A stretch of 64,000 nt of DNA from NCBI GenBank assembly GCA_014804265.1, contig JAAVAC010000006.1, forward strand, positions 37,623 to 101,622, in the 5' to 3' direction. The notes below the pieces were generated by a model. It was not told the origin of the DNA and did no database searches. It saw only the letters and a list, made by a program, of their open reading frames with translations. Below, piece by piece: positions 40,923 to 50,874 of this stretch (positions are counted from its first letter, which is position 1; each line of letters starts with the position of its first letter). The stretch is from Lachnospiraceae bacterium. Its GTDB lineage: Bacteria; Bacillota; Clostridia; Lachnospirales; Lachnospiraceae. The translations under genes and the position numbers were made by a program.

Positions 40923-43232
40923 ATGAGTTTACAACTGAAAATGCAAAGGGAGGTATTACAAATGAATTTGGAACAACAGTTACAGGGCCTGACAAAGGAT
41001 ATGTACGGAAAGGCAATCAAAGATTGCAGCGATAGTGAAATCTATTATGCGGTACTTCAATTATCCAAGGGCCTTATGGATGCAACTGCACCTATCAGCG
41101 GCGATAAGAAAATTTATTATATTTCAGCTGAATTTTTAATTGGTAAGTTATTATCCAACAACCTGATTAATCTGGGTGTTTATGAAAAGCTGGATGAAAT
41201 CTTAAAGGCAAATGGAAAAGAGTTATCCAGGATTGAGGAGATTGAGCCGGAACCGTCTTTAGGAAACGGTGGTCTGGGCAGACTTGCAGCATGCTTTATC
41301 GACTCCATCGCAACACTCGGCCTGCCGGGGGATGGTATCGGGCTGAACTACCATTTCGGACTTTTCAAGCAGGTGTTTGAAGACAGAAAGCAGAAAGCAG
41401 TAAAAAATGACTGGATTGAAGAAAAATCATGGTTAAATAAGACCGATGTTACCTTTGATGTGAAATTTGGCGACAGAACTGTTAAGTCCAGACTTTATGA
41501 CATTGATGTAGTAGGATATGAAAACGGCATCAACAAGCTGAGATTATTTGATATTGAGTCTCTGGATGAAAGCATTGTAGGGGACGGCATCAGCTTTAAT
41601 AAGGAAGCAATCGAAAAGAACCTGACATTGTTCTTATATCCGGATGATTCTGACGAAGCAGGAAACTTACTTCGTATTTATCAGCAGTACTTTATGGTAA
41701 GCAGCGGAGCGCAGCTGATTTTAAAAGAAATGAAGGAAAAGAAGTATGACCTTCGCAAGATGTATGACCATGCGGTTATTCAGATCAACGATACCCATCC
41801 GACTATGGTAATTCCAGAGTTGATTCGTATTCTGGTAGATGAAAAAGCATTTACGATGGATGAAGCAATTGATGTAGTAAGCAAGACTTGTGCATATACG
41901 AATCATACCATTCTTGCGGAAGCTTTGGAAAAATGGCCTTTAAGTTATTTGGAAAAGGTAGTTCCACAGTTAGTTCCGATTATCAGGGAATTAGATAAGA
42001 GAGTCGCTGCGAAATATGACGATCCAGCAGTGCAGATTATCGACAAAGATGGAAGAGTGCATATGGCACACATTGATATCCACTATGGATTCTCCGTAAA
42101 TGGTGTTGCCGCTATCCACACAGAAATTTTAAAGGATTCCGAATTAAACAGCTTTTATAAGATTTATCCGGAAAAATTCAACAATAAGACAAATGGTATT
42201 ACATTCCGCCGCTGGCTGCTCTCCTGTAACAAACCGCTGGCCAACTTCTTGACAGAGACCATTGGGGACGGCTATAAGAAAAATGCGGATGAACTGGAGA
42301 AATTATTAGAAAAGATTGATGATCAGGGCGTTCTCGATGAACTGATGAATATTAAGAACATTAAGAAGCAGGAACTGGTAGACTATGTAAAAGAAGCGGA
42401 AGGCATTACCTTAAATCCGGACTCCATTTTTGATATCCAGGTTAAGAGGCTTCATGAGTACAAACGCCAGCAGATGAATGCACTTTATATTATCCATAAA
42501 TATCTGGAAATCAAAGGCGGAAAGAAGCCTGCCACACCGATTACCTTTATTTTCGGTGCAAAGGCTGCTCCTGCATATATAATTGCACAGGATATCATCC
42601 ATTTGTTATTATGCCTGCAGGAAATCGTAAAGAACGATCCGGATGTAAGCCCATATATGACAGTACTCATGGTGGAAAACTATAATGTAAGCTATGCGGA
42701 AAAACTGATTCCTGCATGTAACGTATCCGAACAGATTTCCTTAGCTTCCAAAGAAGCATCAGGAACAGGTAACATGAAATTCATGTTAAACGGTGCTGTT
42801 ACAATCGGTACATCCGATGGTGCCAACGTGGAGATTCATGAGTTAGTAGGCGATGATAACATTTATATTTTTGGCGAGAAATCCGAACAGGTTATCGAGC
42901 ACTATGCAAAGGCGGATTATGTTTCCAGGAGCTTCTATGAAAATGATCCGGTCATCAAGGAAGCGGTTGACTTTATCGTAAGCGACGAAGTGATGAAAGT
43001 GGGAAGCAAGGAAAACTTAGAGCGATTGTACAATGAACTCTTAAATAAAGACTGGTTCATGACTCTTCTTGACTTAAAGGATTATATTGCAACAAAGGAT
43101 AAAATGTTTGCAGATTATGAAGACAAGCAGAAGTGGAAAAAGATGATGCTTACCAACATTGCAAAGGCAGGCTTCTTCTCATCTGACAGAACAATTGCTG
43201 AATACAATAGAGATATTTGGAAATTGAAATAA
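40923..43232 (+). CDS. glgP: Glycogen/starch/alpha-glucan phosphorylase
   Basis: 769 residues from 40923 or 756 from the in-frame ATG at 40962; both starts have excellent ribosome sites (AAGGAGGT at 40909-40916 and AAAGGGAGGT at 40945-40954). The enzyme releases glucose-1-phosphate from alpha-1,4-glucans or maltodextrins. Family features are [42 protein letters not shown] and the PLP-site [15 protein letters not shown] with Lys at 606 (numbering from 40962). A terminator follows. With MalQ and the maltodextrin transporter downstream it forms a glucan-degradation set. Confidence 0.95.
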   Translation: MSLQLKMQREVLQMNLEQQLQGLTKDMYGKAIKDCSDSEIYYAVLQLSKGLMDATAPISGDKKIYYISAEFLIGKLLSNNLINLGVYEKLDEILKANGKELSRIEEIEPEPSLGNGGLGRLAACFIDSIATLGLPGDGIGLNYHFGLFKQVFEDRKQKAVKNDWIEEKSWLNKTDVTFDVKFGDRTVKSRLYDIDVVGYENGINKLRLFDIESLDESIVGDGISFNKEAIEKNLTLFLYPDDSDEAGNLLRIYQQYFMVSSGAQLILKEMKEKKYDLRKMYDHAVIQINDTHPTMVIPELIRILVDEKAFTMDEAIDVVSKTCAYTNHTILAEALEKWPLSYLEKVVPQLVPIIRELDKRVAAKYDDPAVQIIDKDGRVHMAHIDIHYGFSVNGVAAIHTEILKDSELNSFYKIYPEKFNNKTNGITFRRWLLSCNKPLANFLTETIGDGYKKNADELEKLLEKIDDQGVLDELMNIKNIKKQELVDYVKEAEGITLNPDSIFDIQVKRLHEYKRQQMNALYIIHKYLEIKGGKKPATPITFIFGAKAAPAYIIAQDIIHLLLCLQEIVKNDPDVSPYMTVLMVENYNVSYAEKLIPACNVSEQISLASKEASGTGNMKFMLNGAVTIGTSDGANVEIHELVGDDNIYIFGEKSEQVIEHYAKADYVSRSFYENDPVIKEAVDFIVSDEVMKVGSKENLERLYNELLNKDWFMTLLDLKDYIATKDKMFADYEDKQKWKKMMLTNIAKAGFFSSDRTIAEYNRDIWKLK

Positions 43233-43266
43233 GAGTTTCGTTTTAAGAACAGAAATATGTTAGAAC

Positions 43267-43304
43267 GAGCGTCGGGAAAGTCATAATCCCGGCGCTCATT
43301 TGTT
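43267..43304 (+). terminator. Terminator after the phosphorylase gene
   Basis: An 11-bp stem GAGCGTCGGGA/TCCCGGCGCTC (one wobble; 43267-43277 with 43287-43297), tail ATTTGTT. Confidence 0.78.
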
Positions 43305-43459
43305 ATGTGGGTAAAGAGAACAACAAAGCATATAAAAAGGTTTCCTTTTTGGACATACAAAATATGCAAAAAAATCAGAAAAGAAATCATTGCAGATGTA
43401 AAAATGCACAATTTTTTTTCTATTTTTTTGGCAAGAAAAGCAAATTTGCAAAAAAAAGG

Positions 43460-43527
43460 TTGCAAATAGGATAACCCTGTGCTATATTATCCATATGAGC
43501 GGAAACGTTACCGGAAACGATAACGAA
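43460..43527 (+). promoter_or_regulatory. Promoter and operator region of the maltodextrin-type ABC operon
   Basis: TTGCAA (43460-43465), 17-base spacer, TATATT (43483-43488). Just after the start site lie two tandem near-identical half-palindromes, CGGAAACGTTAC (about 43500) and CGGAAACGATAAC (about 43512), a LacI-type arrangement different from the perfect GAAAACGTTTTC of the phosphorylase promoter. Confidence 0.65.
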
Positions 43528-43632
43528 TGACAATCTACATTCCGCGTCTATTTACAGGAAGTCCAAATTGGGAGTAGGAATTCCTTATATAGAAAGTGTA
43601 GAACAACAAAGAAAAGGAGAGGTAAAAAAGTT

Positions 43633-45060
43633 ATGAAAAAGAAACTTATTAGTGCTTTGCTTTGTGTATCCATGGTTGCTACTATGCTAGTTGGATGCGG
43701 CGATAATGGGTCGACAGACGAAGGCAGCGCAGGTGGTGCAACAGCAGGTGATGATGCTGAAGCAGGCGATGATGCTGAAGCAACAGGAGATGAAGGCGGT
43801 TCTGCAAGTGCAGAAGGCGGAAAGGTTTATTACCTGAACTTCAAGCCGGAATCAGATGATATGTGGCAGCAGATTGCAGCAGAGTACACAGATTTAACTG
43901 GTACAGAAGTAAAGGTTGTTACTGCAGCTTCCGGACAGTATGAAGCTACATTGACATCTGAAATCGTTAAAGAAGATGCTCCTACATTATTCCAGATCAA
44001 CGGACCTGTTGGTTATCAAAACTGGAAAGACTACTGCATGGATTTAAAAGATACAGACTACTATAGCTGGTTACTTGACAAATCTCTGGCAATCGAAGGC
44101 GAAGACGGCGGTGTATATGGTATTCCTTATGTAGTAGAAGGTTATGGTATCATTTACAATCAGGCTATCATGGACAAATACTTCGCAACAGAAGACGCTA
44201 AAGCAGCTTCTATGGACGAAATTAATAACTTTGCTAAGTTAAAAGAAGTTGTTGAAGATATGACAGCTAAAAAAGACGAATTAGAAATTGAAGGTGTATT
44301 TGCTTCTACTTCCTTACTTCCAGGTGAAGACTGGAGATGGCAGACACACTTGGCAAACCTTCCGGTTTACTATGAATTAAAAGACAAAGATGTTACAGAT
44401 ATCGATGAATTAGAGTTCACATATGCTGATAACTTCAAGAACATCTTTGACTTATATATCAACAATTCCTGTTCTGCACCAGGAACATTGACAACTATGG
44501 ATGTTACTTCCTCTATGGCTGAATTTGCTTTAGGTCAGGTTGCAATGGTTCAGAACGGTAACTGGGGATGGGGACAGATCAATGACGTTGCTGGAAATAC
44601 TGTAACAGAAAGCGATGTTAAGTTCTTACCAATCTACACAGGTGTTGACGGTGAAGAAAACCAGGGCTTATGTGTTGGTACAGAAAACTTCTACTGTGTA
44701 AACAGCAAAGCAAGCGAAGCTGATCAGGCTGCAACAATTGCATTCCTTGAGTGGTTATACAGCTCTGCAGAAGGTAAGAATCATGTAACAAATGATTTAG
44801 GATTTATCGCACCTTTCAATACATTTGAAGACAGCGAGAAACCTACCGACCCATTAGCACAGGAAGTACTTCGTTACATGGAAGATTCCTCTAAGACAAG
44901 TGTATCTTGGAACTTCACAATTTTCCCAAGCCAGTCTTTCAAGGATGACTTTGGTTTTGCACTTGGCGATTACTGCAACGGCAGCAAGACATGGGATGAT
45001 GTTGTAGAAACTGTAAAGACAAGATGGGCTGAAGAAAAAGCAGCTACAACAGCTGAATAA
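43633..45060 (+). CDS. Sugar ABC transporter substrate-binding lipoprotein (family 1, MalE-like)
   Basis: 475 residues. Lipoprotein signal with lipobox LVGC, lipidated Cys22, followed by a Gly/Asp/Glu/Ala-rich linker (23-65), then the type-1 solute-binding fold. The region GVYGIPYVVEGYGIIYNQ is typical of oligosaccharide binders. Two permease genes and malQ downstream point to maltodextrins as ligand. No ATPase gene is present, so the complex probably uses a shared MsmX-like ATPase. A hairpin between this gene and the permeases should give more binding protein than permease. Codon use here is smooth and highly biased, consistent with strong expression. Confidence 0.92.
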   Translation: MKKKLISALLCVSMVATMLVGCGDNGSTDEGSAGGATAGDDAEAGDDAEATGDEGGSASAEGGKVYYLNFKPESDDMWQQIAAEYTDLTGTEVKVVTAASGQYEATLTSEIVKEDAPTLFQINGPVGYQNWKDYCMDLKDTDYYSWLLDKSLAIEGEDGGVYGIPYVVEGYGIIYNQAIMDKYFATEDAKAASMDEINNFAKLKEVVEDMTAKKDELEIEGVFASTSLLPGEDWRWQTHLANLPVYYELKDKDVTDIDELEFTYADNFKNIFDLYINNSCSAPGTLTTMDVTSSMAEFALGQVAMVQNGNWGWGQINDVAGNTVTESDVKFLPIYTGVDGEENQGLCVGTENFYCVNSKASEADQAATIAFLEWLYSSAEGKNHVTNDLGFIAPFNTFEDSEKPTDPLAQEVLRYMEDSSKTSVSWNFTIFPSQSFKDDFGFALGDYCNGSKTWDDVVETVKTRWAEEKAATTAE

Positions 45061-45130
45061 TTTGCTGGTATTTATGGGTTGTTTAATGCGAATTCTAAAG
45101 TGAATAAGTGTTAAAAAGAGTGTAAATAGG

Positions 45131-45162
45131 TGGCAAGGGTGTTAACCGCCCTTGCCATTTTT
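45131..45162 (+). terminator. Intercistronic attenuator between binding protein and permease genes
   Basis: TGGCAAGGGTG pairs with CGCCCTTGCCA-type bases (45131-45141 with 45147-45157) around TTAAC, followed by five T. It lies inside the probable operon, so partial termination is expected. Confidence 0.7.
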
Positions 45163-45202
45163 ATAAAAATGAGGGAAATATCATTTTTAAAGGAGAGAGC
45201 GT

Positions 45203-46048
45203 ATGCAAAAAACATTAAAAAAGTATTTTTTGGTTTTTATACTACCGACATTGCTTGCATTTTCTATGGCATTTATTATTCCTTTTATCTTAGGTGTCTA
45301 TCTGTCTTTCTGTGAGTTTACAACAGTAGATAATGGTAAGTTTAATGGTATTCAGAATTATATCAATGCATTTGCCTCTGGAAGCGGATTTTTATCTTCC
45401 TTAGGCTTTACTGTAAAATTTGTAGTTGTGGCGATTGTTTTAATCAATATTTTAGCTTTTGGATTGGCACTTCTTTTAACGAAGAAAATTAAAGGTACGA
45501 ATGTATTCAGAACCGTATTTTTCATGCCAAACCTGATTGGTGGTATTGTACTTGGTTATACCTGGCAGCAGATGCTGAATTCCGTATTGCTTCAACATGG
45601 AACAAACCTACTTGCTAAGTCTACTTATGGATATTGGGGATTGATTCTTTTGATGAACTGGCAGATGATTGGTTATATGATGATTATCTATATCGCAGGA
45701 CTTCAGAATGTGCCAACCGATTTGCTTGAAGCAGCACGCATTGATGGTGCTACAAACACTCAGACTTTGTTTAAAGTTACAATTCCTATGGTAATGCCTT
45801 CCATTACGATTTGTACCTTCCTGACATTGTCAAACAGCTTTAAGCTTTATGACCAGAACCTTGCATTAACAGCAGGTGCTCCAAGCCATCAAACCGAAAT
45901 GGTAGCATTGAATATTGTTAATACCTTCTACGGAAGAACCGGCTATTCAGGTGTAGGTCAGGCGAAAGCGGTTATATTCTTTATTATTGTAGCTGGTGTA
46001 GGTTTAATGCAGCTGCTCTTCACTAGAAAGAGGGAGGTGGATCAATAA
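45203..46048 (+). CDS. Sugar ABC transporter permease, MalF-like
   Basis: 281 residues with about six membrane segments. The cytoplasmic EAA loop reads LLEAARIDGATNTQTLFKVTIPMVMP, which docks onto the ATPase. AAAGGAGAG is 6 bases before the ATG. Its stop codon overlaps the start of the second permease by one base. Together with the binding protein it should import malto-oligosaccharides. Confidence 0.93.
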   Translation: MQKTLKKYFLVFILPTLLAFSMAFIIPFILGVYLSFCEFTTVDNGKFNGIQNYINAFASGSGFLSSLGFTVKFVVVAIVLINILAFGLALLLTKKIKGTNVFRTVFFMPNLIGGIVLGYTWQQMLNSVLLQHGTNLLAKSTYGYWGLILLMNWQMIGYMMIIYIAGLQNVPTDLLEAARIDGATNTQTLFKVTIPMVMPSITICTFLTLSNSFKLYDQNLALTAGAPSHQTEMVALNIVNTFYGRTGYSGVGQAKAVIFFIIVAGVGLMQLLFTRKREVDQ

Positions 46049-46905
46049 TGGGAAATAAAAAAGTAAAGGAAAAAATGTCTGCAGGACAATGGGTCATATT
46101 TGTATTTTTATGTATTTTAGTAGTAGTATTTTTATATCCGATAGTATTTATTCTCATCAACTCCTTTAAGGGTAAGTTCTTTATTAGTAAGGATCCTTTC
46201 TCATTGCCTTCAGGAGACACATTTGTTGGTATTGAGAACTATATTACAGGTTTAACAAAAACCGGATTTTTAAGTGCAATTGGATGGTCCTTCTTTATTA
46301 CGATCATTTCAGTAGGATTGATTGTATTATTTACATCCATGGCAGCTTATTATATTACGAGAGTACAGTCAAAAATTTCCAATGCATTGTATTTTATGTT
46401 TGCATTTTCCATGCTGGTTCCGTTCCAGATGGTAATGTTTACCATGTCAAGTCTGGCTGATAAACTGAAATTGAACAACCCGATTGGTATGTGTTTCTTA
46501 TATTTAGGATTTGGTGCCGGGTTGGCAGTGTTTATGTTCAGTGGTTTTGTAAAATCCATTCCGCTGGAAATTGAAGAAGCATCCATGATTGATGGGTGTA
46601 ATCCTCTTCAAAATTATTTCGGAATCGTATTTCCGATTTTAAAGCCTACCACCATTACTGTTGCGATTCTGCAGGCGATGTGGGTATGGAATGACTATTT
46701 ATTACCTTATCTGGTAATTGGTCTGTCTACAAATTATAAAACAATACCTGTAGTAGTTCAGATGCTGGTAGGTTCTAATGGTAATAAAGATATGGGTGCG
46801 ATGATGGCTATGTTGGTTTTGGCAATTGTTCCAATCGTAATCTTTTATCTTGCCTGCCAGAAATATATCATTGAAGGCGTTGTTGCCGGAGCTGTTAAAG
46901 GTTAA
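46048..46905 (+). CDS. Sugar ABC transporter permease, MalG-like
   Basis: 285 residues with six membrane segments; EAA loop EIEEASMIDGCNPLQNYFGIVFPILKP. GGGAGGTGG precedes the ATG inside the first permease gene. It forms the heterodimeric channel with the MalF-like protein. The malQ start follows 12 bases after the stop region. Confidence 0.93.
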   Translation: MGNKKVKEKMSAGQWVIFVFLCILVVVFLYPIVFILINSFKGKFFISKDPFSLPSGDTFVGIENYITGLTKTGFLSAIGWSFFITIISVGLIVLFTSMAAYYITRVQSKISNALYFMFAFSMLVPFQMVMFTMSSLADKLKLNNPIGMCFLYLGFGAGLAVFMFSGFVKSIPLEIEEASMIDGCNPLQNYFGIVFPILKPTTITVAILQAMWVWNDYLLPYLVIGLSTNYKTIPVVVQMLVGSNGNKDMGAMMAMLVLAIVPIVIFYLACQKYIIEGVVAGAVKG

Positions 46906-46916
46906 TGGAGGAAAAC

Positions 46917-48389
46917 ATGAGAAAGAGCGGTGTTTTATTACCAATTTCCAGTATTCCGTCAAAATACGGAATCGGCACCTTTGGTGCAAAGGCATATGAG
47001 TTTGTTGACTTGCTAGAAAAAGCAGGACAGAGCTATTGGCAGATTCTGCCGTTAGGTCCGACTGGGTATGGAGATTCTCCGTACCAGTCTTTCTCCACAT
47101 TTGCGGGTAATCCTTATTATATTGACTTGGAACAATTGATTGAAGAAGGATTATTGACCAAAAAAGAATGTGATAAATACGATTTTGGAGACAATGCTGC
47201 TTATGTAGATTATGAAAAAATCTACAATGCCAGATTTAAAGTATTAAGAGCGGCATTTTCCAGATTTGACTTAAGCAATACCCTTTTTAATAAGTTTGTG
47301 AAGGAAAACAGCTATTGGTTAGAGGATTATGCCTTGTTCATGGCAATTAAAAATTCTTTTGATGGCGCTGGCTACAATGAGTGGGATGAAGATATTAAAA
47401 CACGTCAGGAGCATGCATTAAGAACTTATAGAGAACAATATAAGGATGAGGTTGATTTTTACAAGTTCCAACAGTATTACTTTATCAAGCAATGGACAGC
47501 TCTTAAGGAATATGCCAATGAAAAGGGGATTGAGATTATCGGGGATATTCCCATATATGTGGCATTTGACAGTTCTGATACATGGGCGAATCCGGAGCTT
47601 TTCCAATTCGACGATACTCTTACGCCCATTGCAGTGGCAGGCTGTCCTCCAGATGCTTTTTCTGCAACAGGACAATTATGGGGAAATCCTCTCTATAAAT
47701 GGTCTTATCACAAGGAAACCGGTTATGAGTGGTGGGTAAAGCGCATGGCTTACTGTTATCAATTATATGATGTAGTGCGCATTGACCATTTTAGAGGCTT
47801 TGATGAGTATTATGCTATTCCTTATGGGGATGAAACAGCAGAGTTTGGCGAATGGGAAAAAGGACCCGGCTATGATTTGTTTAAGGTAATTAAGGAAAGA
47901 CTGGGACAAAAGAATGTAATAGCAGAGGACCTTGGATTTTTAACGGATACAGTCATTGCATTAGTAAAGAAGACGGGATATCCGGGAATGAAAATTATGC
48001 AGTTTGCTTTTGATTCCAAGGAGGAAAGTGATTATTTACCTCATAATTATGATAAGAACTGCATCGTATATACGGGTACCCATGATAATGATACTATTAT
48101 GGGCTGGTGGTCAACCTTTGCAAAGGAGGATAAGGCTTTTGCCAAAAAGTATCTGAATATCCGTTCTAATAAGGAGATATATAAGGCATTTGTCAGAGCG
48201 TGTATGGCAAGCGTAGCGGATACGGCGATCATTCCCATACAGGATTATCTGGGGTTAGGCTCTGAGGCAAGAATTAATATACCATCCACATTAGGAGATA
48301 ATTGGAAGTGGCGTTTGCTGGATGGACAATTTACAGAAGAATTGGCAGAAGAGATATATGAGATGACAAAGATTTATTATCGTTTGTAA
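46917..48389 (+). CDS. malQ: 4-alpha-glucanotransferase (amylomaltase)
   Basis: 490 residues from ATG 46917, 5 bases after GGAGG (46907-46911); an earlier ATG at 46905 overlaps that ribosome site. It transfers alpha-1,4-glucan segments between maltodextrins and frees glucose. Family signatures are LLPISSIPSKYGIGTFG, WQILPLGPTGYGDSPYQ, the nucleophile region VVRIDHFRGFDEYYAIP, acid/base IAEDLGFL and the transition-state Asp in YTGTHDNDT. It is cotranscribed with the ABC permeases and complements the upstream phosphorylase. Confidence 0.95.
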   Translation: MRKSGVLLPISSIPSKYGIGTFGAKAYEFVDLLEKAGQSYWQILPLGPTGYGDSPYQSFSTFAGNPYYIDLEQLIEEGLLTKKECDKYDFGDNAAYVDYEKIYNARFKVLRAAFSRFDLSNTLFNKFVKENSYWLEDYALFMAIKNSFDGAGYNEWDEDIKTRQEHALRTYREQYKDEVDFYKFQQYYFIKQWTALKEYANEKGIEIIGDIPIYVAFDSSDTWANPELFQFDDTLTPIAVAGCPPDAFSATGQLWGNPLYKWSYHKETGYEWWVKRMAYCYQLYDVVRIDHFRGFDEYYAIPYGDETAEFGEWEKGPGYDLFKVIKERLGQKNVIAEDLGFLTDTVIALVKKTGYPGMKIMQFAFDSKEESDYLPHNYDKNCIVYTGTHDNDTIMGWWSTFAKEDKAFAKKYLNIRSNKEIYKAFVRACMASVADTAIIPIQDYLGLGSEARINIPSTLGDNWKWRLLDGQFTEELAEEIYEMTKIYYRL

Positions 48390-48418
48390 AAATTTAATGG
48401 ACGGCAGGGAAGACATTC

Positions 48419-49450
48419 ATGGAGCAAGTGACAATCAAGGATATTGCAAGAATATGCGGTGTTGGCATTAGTACAGTATCCCGTGCTATAAATAATCATC
48501 CGGACATTAATCCAGAAACGAAAAGTATGATTAACAGAGTCATTAGGGAGCAGGGATATGTACCTAATAATAGTGCGCGAAATTTAAAGCTCACGGAAGC
48601 AAAAAATATAGCCGTATTAGTAAAGGGAATGAACAATCCTTTTTTTACAAGCATGGTAAAATCCATTGAAAAGGAAATTAAGAAAAAGAAGTATGCAATG
48701 GTGCTGCATCATGTGGAGTTTGATGAAGACGAGATTGATGTGGCATTGGAGCTTGTAAAGGAGAAACGGCTGAAAGGAATTATATTCCTGGGTGGATATT
48801 TTAAGCATTCGTCAGAAAAGCTGGAGTACCTGAATGTGCCTTTTATCCTAAGTACCGCAGGAGGCTCTGTAGAAGCAATAAATAAAACGAAATATTCTAC
48901 TATATCAGTGGATGATATGAAGGAGAGCTATCGGATTGTAGAGTATTTAATACAGTCCGGACACAAAAAAATTGCAATGATTTCGGCTTCTTTGCAGGAT
49001 GAAAGTATTGGAAAGCTTCGCTTGGAAGGGTATAAAAAGGCATTGGAAGATTATCAGATTCCATTCAGGCAGGAAATGATCAGGCCTATGGAGCAAGCCT
49101 TAGAGCCTTACAGCATGGAAAACGGATATCAGGCCACAAAGGAATTGTTAGCTTCCGGGGAAGAATTTACCGCCCTGTATGTGATTTCAGATATGATGGC
49201 GGTAGGAGCCCTAAGAGCGATTCATGAAGCAGGGAAAAAGGTACCTGAAGATTATTCGGTGGCTGGATATGACGGAATTGATATCGGAAAATATATCACT
49301 CCTACTATTACAACGGTAAATCAGCCAATCGAAGAGATGGCGAAAGAAACGATAGGATTGTTGTTTGATATCATAGCAGGAAAAAAGCAGCATCAGCATA
49401 GGGTGTTTTCAGGCGAGATTGTAATTCGTGAATCCACAAAAAGCATATAA
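48419..49450 (+). CDS. LacI family transcriptional regulator (second)
   Basis: 343 residues. DNA-binding head VTIKDIARICGVGISTVSRAINNHPDINPET and hinge VPNNSARNLKLTEAKN, then a PBP-like effector domain. It follows malQ by 29 bases and may belong to the same operon. It differs from the regulator at 39.6 kb and could recognise the distinct CGGAAACG-type operators before the ABC operon (inference). A terminator follows directly. Confidence 0.9.
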   Translation: MEQVTIKDIARICGVGISTVSRAINNHPDINPETKSMINRVIREQGYVPNNSARNLKLTEAKNIAVLVKGMNNPFFTSMVKSIEKEIKKKKYAMVLHHVEFDEDEIDVALELVKEKRLKGIIFLGGYFKHSSEKLEYLNVPFILSTAGGSVEAINKTKYSTISVDDMKESYRIVEYLIQSGHKKIAMISASLQDESIGKLRLEGYKKALEDYQIPFRQEMIRPMEQALEPYSMENGYQATKELLASGEEFTALYVISDMMAVGALRAIHEAGKKVPEDYSVAGYDGIDIGKYITPTITTVNQPIEEMAKETIGLLFDIIAGKKQHQHRVFSGEIVIRESTKSI

Positions 49451-49454
49451 GGGC

Positions 49455-49482
49455 GAGAGGCGCATAAGCGCCTCTCCTTTTA
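49455..49482 (+). terminator. Terminator after the second LacI-type gene
   Basis: A perfect 9-bp stem GAGAGGCGC/GCGCCTCTC with ATAA loop, tail CTTTTAT. Confidence 0.82.
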
Positions 49483-49516
49483 TATGCCGGAAAACGAATA
49501 TCCGATAGGGAGCCTA

Positions 49517-49954
49517 TTATATCATATTGGAATTATGATAAGCCGGGTCATTGGTAACTTCTTCTCCGAACCAGTCTGGAGCCACATAGGCGGATGCACT
49601 TTTTTCATCTGGAAATTCCACTTCTGCCATAATAAGAGGAGCATGGATACCTTCAAAGATATCCAATTCAATCGTAAGCCCGTCTTTTTCCGGAAGATAA
49701 TATCTTGTCTTTGTTATGACGTTTCCGTCAGCTTTTTCCTTTAAGTGCAAATAGGCTTTCTTAGTCAGGGGAAGATTATATTCTTCCCGTATCATTAGTC
49801 CTTTTCCCTTATAAGTAAGAAAATACTCATCCGCTTCCCGCCTGATACGGACAACCGGCTCAGTGCATAAATAAGCCTGTTCCAAATGTTTTTTTGGATA
49901 GCTCTCCAATTGGGCGGGAAGTGATTTAATCAAAAATTTGCGTTCTATTTCCAT
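49517..49954 (-). CDS. CYTH domain protein (triphosphate tunnel metalloenzyme)
   Basis: 145 residues. It begins MEIERKFLI, the ExExK signature of CYTH enzymes, and continues with VVRIRREADEYFLTYKGKG, REEYNLPL and a late IMAEVEFPDE, the acidic and basic residues that line the tunnel. Such proteins hydrolyse inorganic triphosphate or nucleoside triphosphates; the physiological substrate in gut Firmicutes is not settled. AGGAGA is 7 bases before the start on the - strand. It is divergent from the DJ-1-like gene. Confidence 0.88.
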   Translation of the reverse strand: MEIERKFLIKSLPAQLESYPKKHLEQAYLCTEPVVRIRREADEYFLTYKGKGLMIREEYNLPLTKKAYLHLKEKADGNVITKTRYYLPEKDGLTIELDIFEGIHAPLIMAEVEFPDEKSASAYVAPDWFGEEVTNDPAYHNSNMI

Positions 49955-50036
49955 GTGAAGTCTCCTGTGTTTTTAATTTACCATAAGTATACCACATAGG
50001 AAGTAAGAAATACCATTTTCAAAACCATTACATTTA

Positions 50037-50065
50037 TTGCAAATCAAATCCCACTCCTGTATAAT
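50037..50065 (+). promoter_or_regulatory. Sigma-A promoter of the DJ-1/PfpI gene
   Basis: TTGCAA (50037-50042), 17-base spacer, TATAAT (50060-50065). Confidence 0.72.
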
Positions 50066-50114
50066 AAATAGAAAAAATTCAGGTCTTTAAAAGTAACAGG
50101 AAGGGAGAGGAAAA

Positions 50115-50663
50115 ATGAATAAGGTATGTGTATTTTTTGGAACAGGCTTTGAAGAAATTGAGGCATTGACTGTAGTAGACTTATTAAGAAGAGCATCCAT
50201 TGATGTGTCCATGGTATCCATTACAGGAGAAAAGACAGTGGAAAGCTCTCATAAGGTATGGGTGGAAATGGATATGCTGTTTGAGGAGTTGGATTTTTCC
50301 AAGGTAGACATGATTGTTTTGCCTGGGGGGATGCCGGGAACAAAGAATTTAGAGGCATATGCTCCTCTCATGGAACAGATAGAGCATTTTTATGAAAAAG
50401 GCAAATATATTTCAGCGATTTGCGCTGCTCCCAGTATATTAGGGCACCGGGGGATGCTGAAGGGAAGGAATGCCTGCTCTTATCCGGATTTTGAAAGTCA
50501 TTTGGAGGGGGCGCAGGTAACCGGAAATCCGGTAGAAATTTCAGAACATATCATTACCAGCAGGGGAATGGGAACAGCAATCGATTTCGGACTGGCAATC
50601 GTGGCAAGAATGAAGGATGAAAAGACGGCAAAGGAGCTTGCGGAGAAAATTATTTATAGATAG
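50115..50663 (+). CDS. DJ-1/PfpI family protein (YajL/ThiJ-like)
   Basis: 182 residues, full family length. The conserved Glu lies in TGFEEIEALTVVDLLRRA and the nucleophilic Cys in ISAICAAPSILG, followed by PDFE and the ITSRGMGTAIDFGLAIV end. Members act as stress chaperones or deglycases; the activity in vivo is debated. It has its own promoter and a U-rich terminator, so it is monocistronic. Confidence 0.92.
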   Translation: MNKVCVFFGTGFEEIEALTVVDLLRRASIDVSMVSITGEKTVESSHKVWVEMDMLFEELDFSKVDMIVLPGGMPGTKNLEAYAPLMEQIEHFYEKGKYISAICAAPSILGHRGMLKGRNACSYPDFESHLEGAQVTGNPVEISEHIITSRGMGTAIDFGLAIVARMKDEKTAKELAEKIIYR

Positions 50664-50675
50664 AGGGCATTTTCT

Positions 50676-50716
50676 AAAAAAACTGTAAATTTTTTAAAAA
50701 TTTTGCAGTTTTTTTG
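50676..50716. terminator. A/T-rich terminator after the DJ-1 gene
   Basis: AAAAAAACTG (50676-50685) pairs with CAGTTTTTTT (50706-50715), with an A/T-rich inner stem; symmetric, so possibly bidirectional. Confidence 0.75.
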
Positions 50717-50874
50717 CATTTTCAAACGTATTATATATAGAAGAAAAAATTTATCAGGAGAAAATGGAACTCATAGGGAACTTTTTGCAAAGTTCATGCA
50801 TCTAAAATATGATAGCAGAATGTTCATTTAGGAAAGAAAAAGCTTGCGGAAGAATGAGGGAAAGGAGACGAAGG

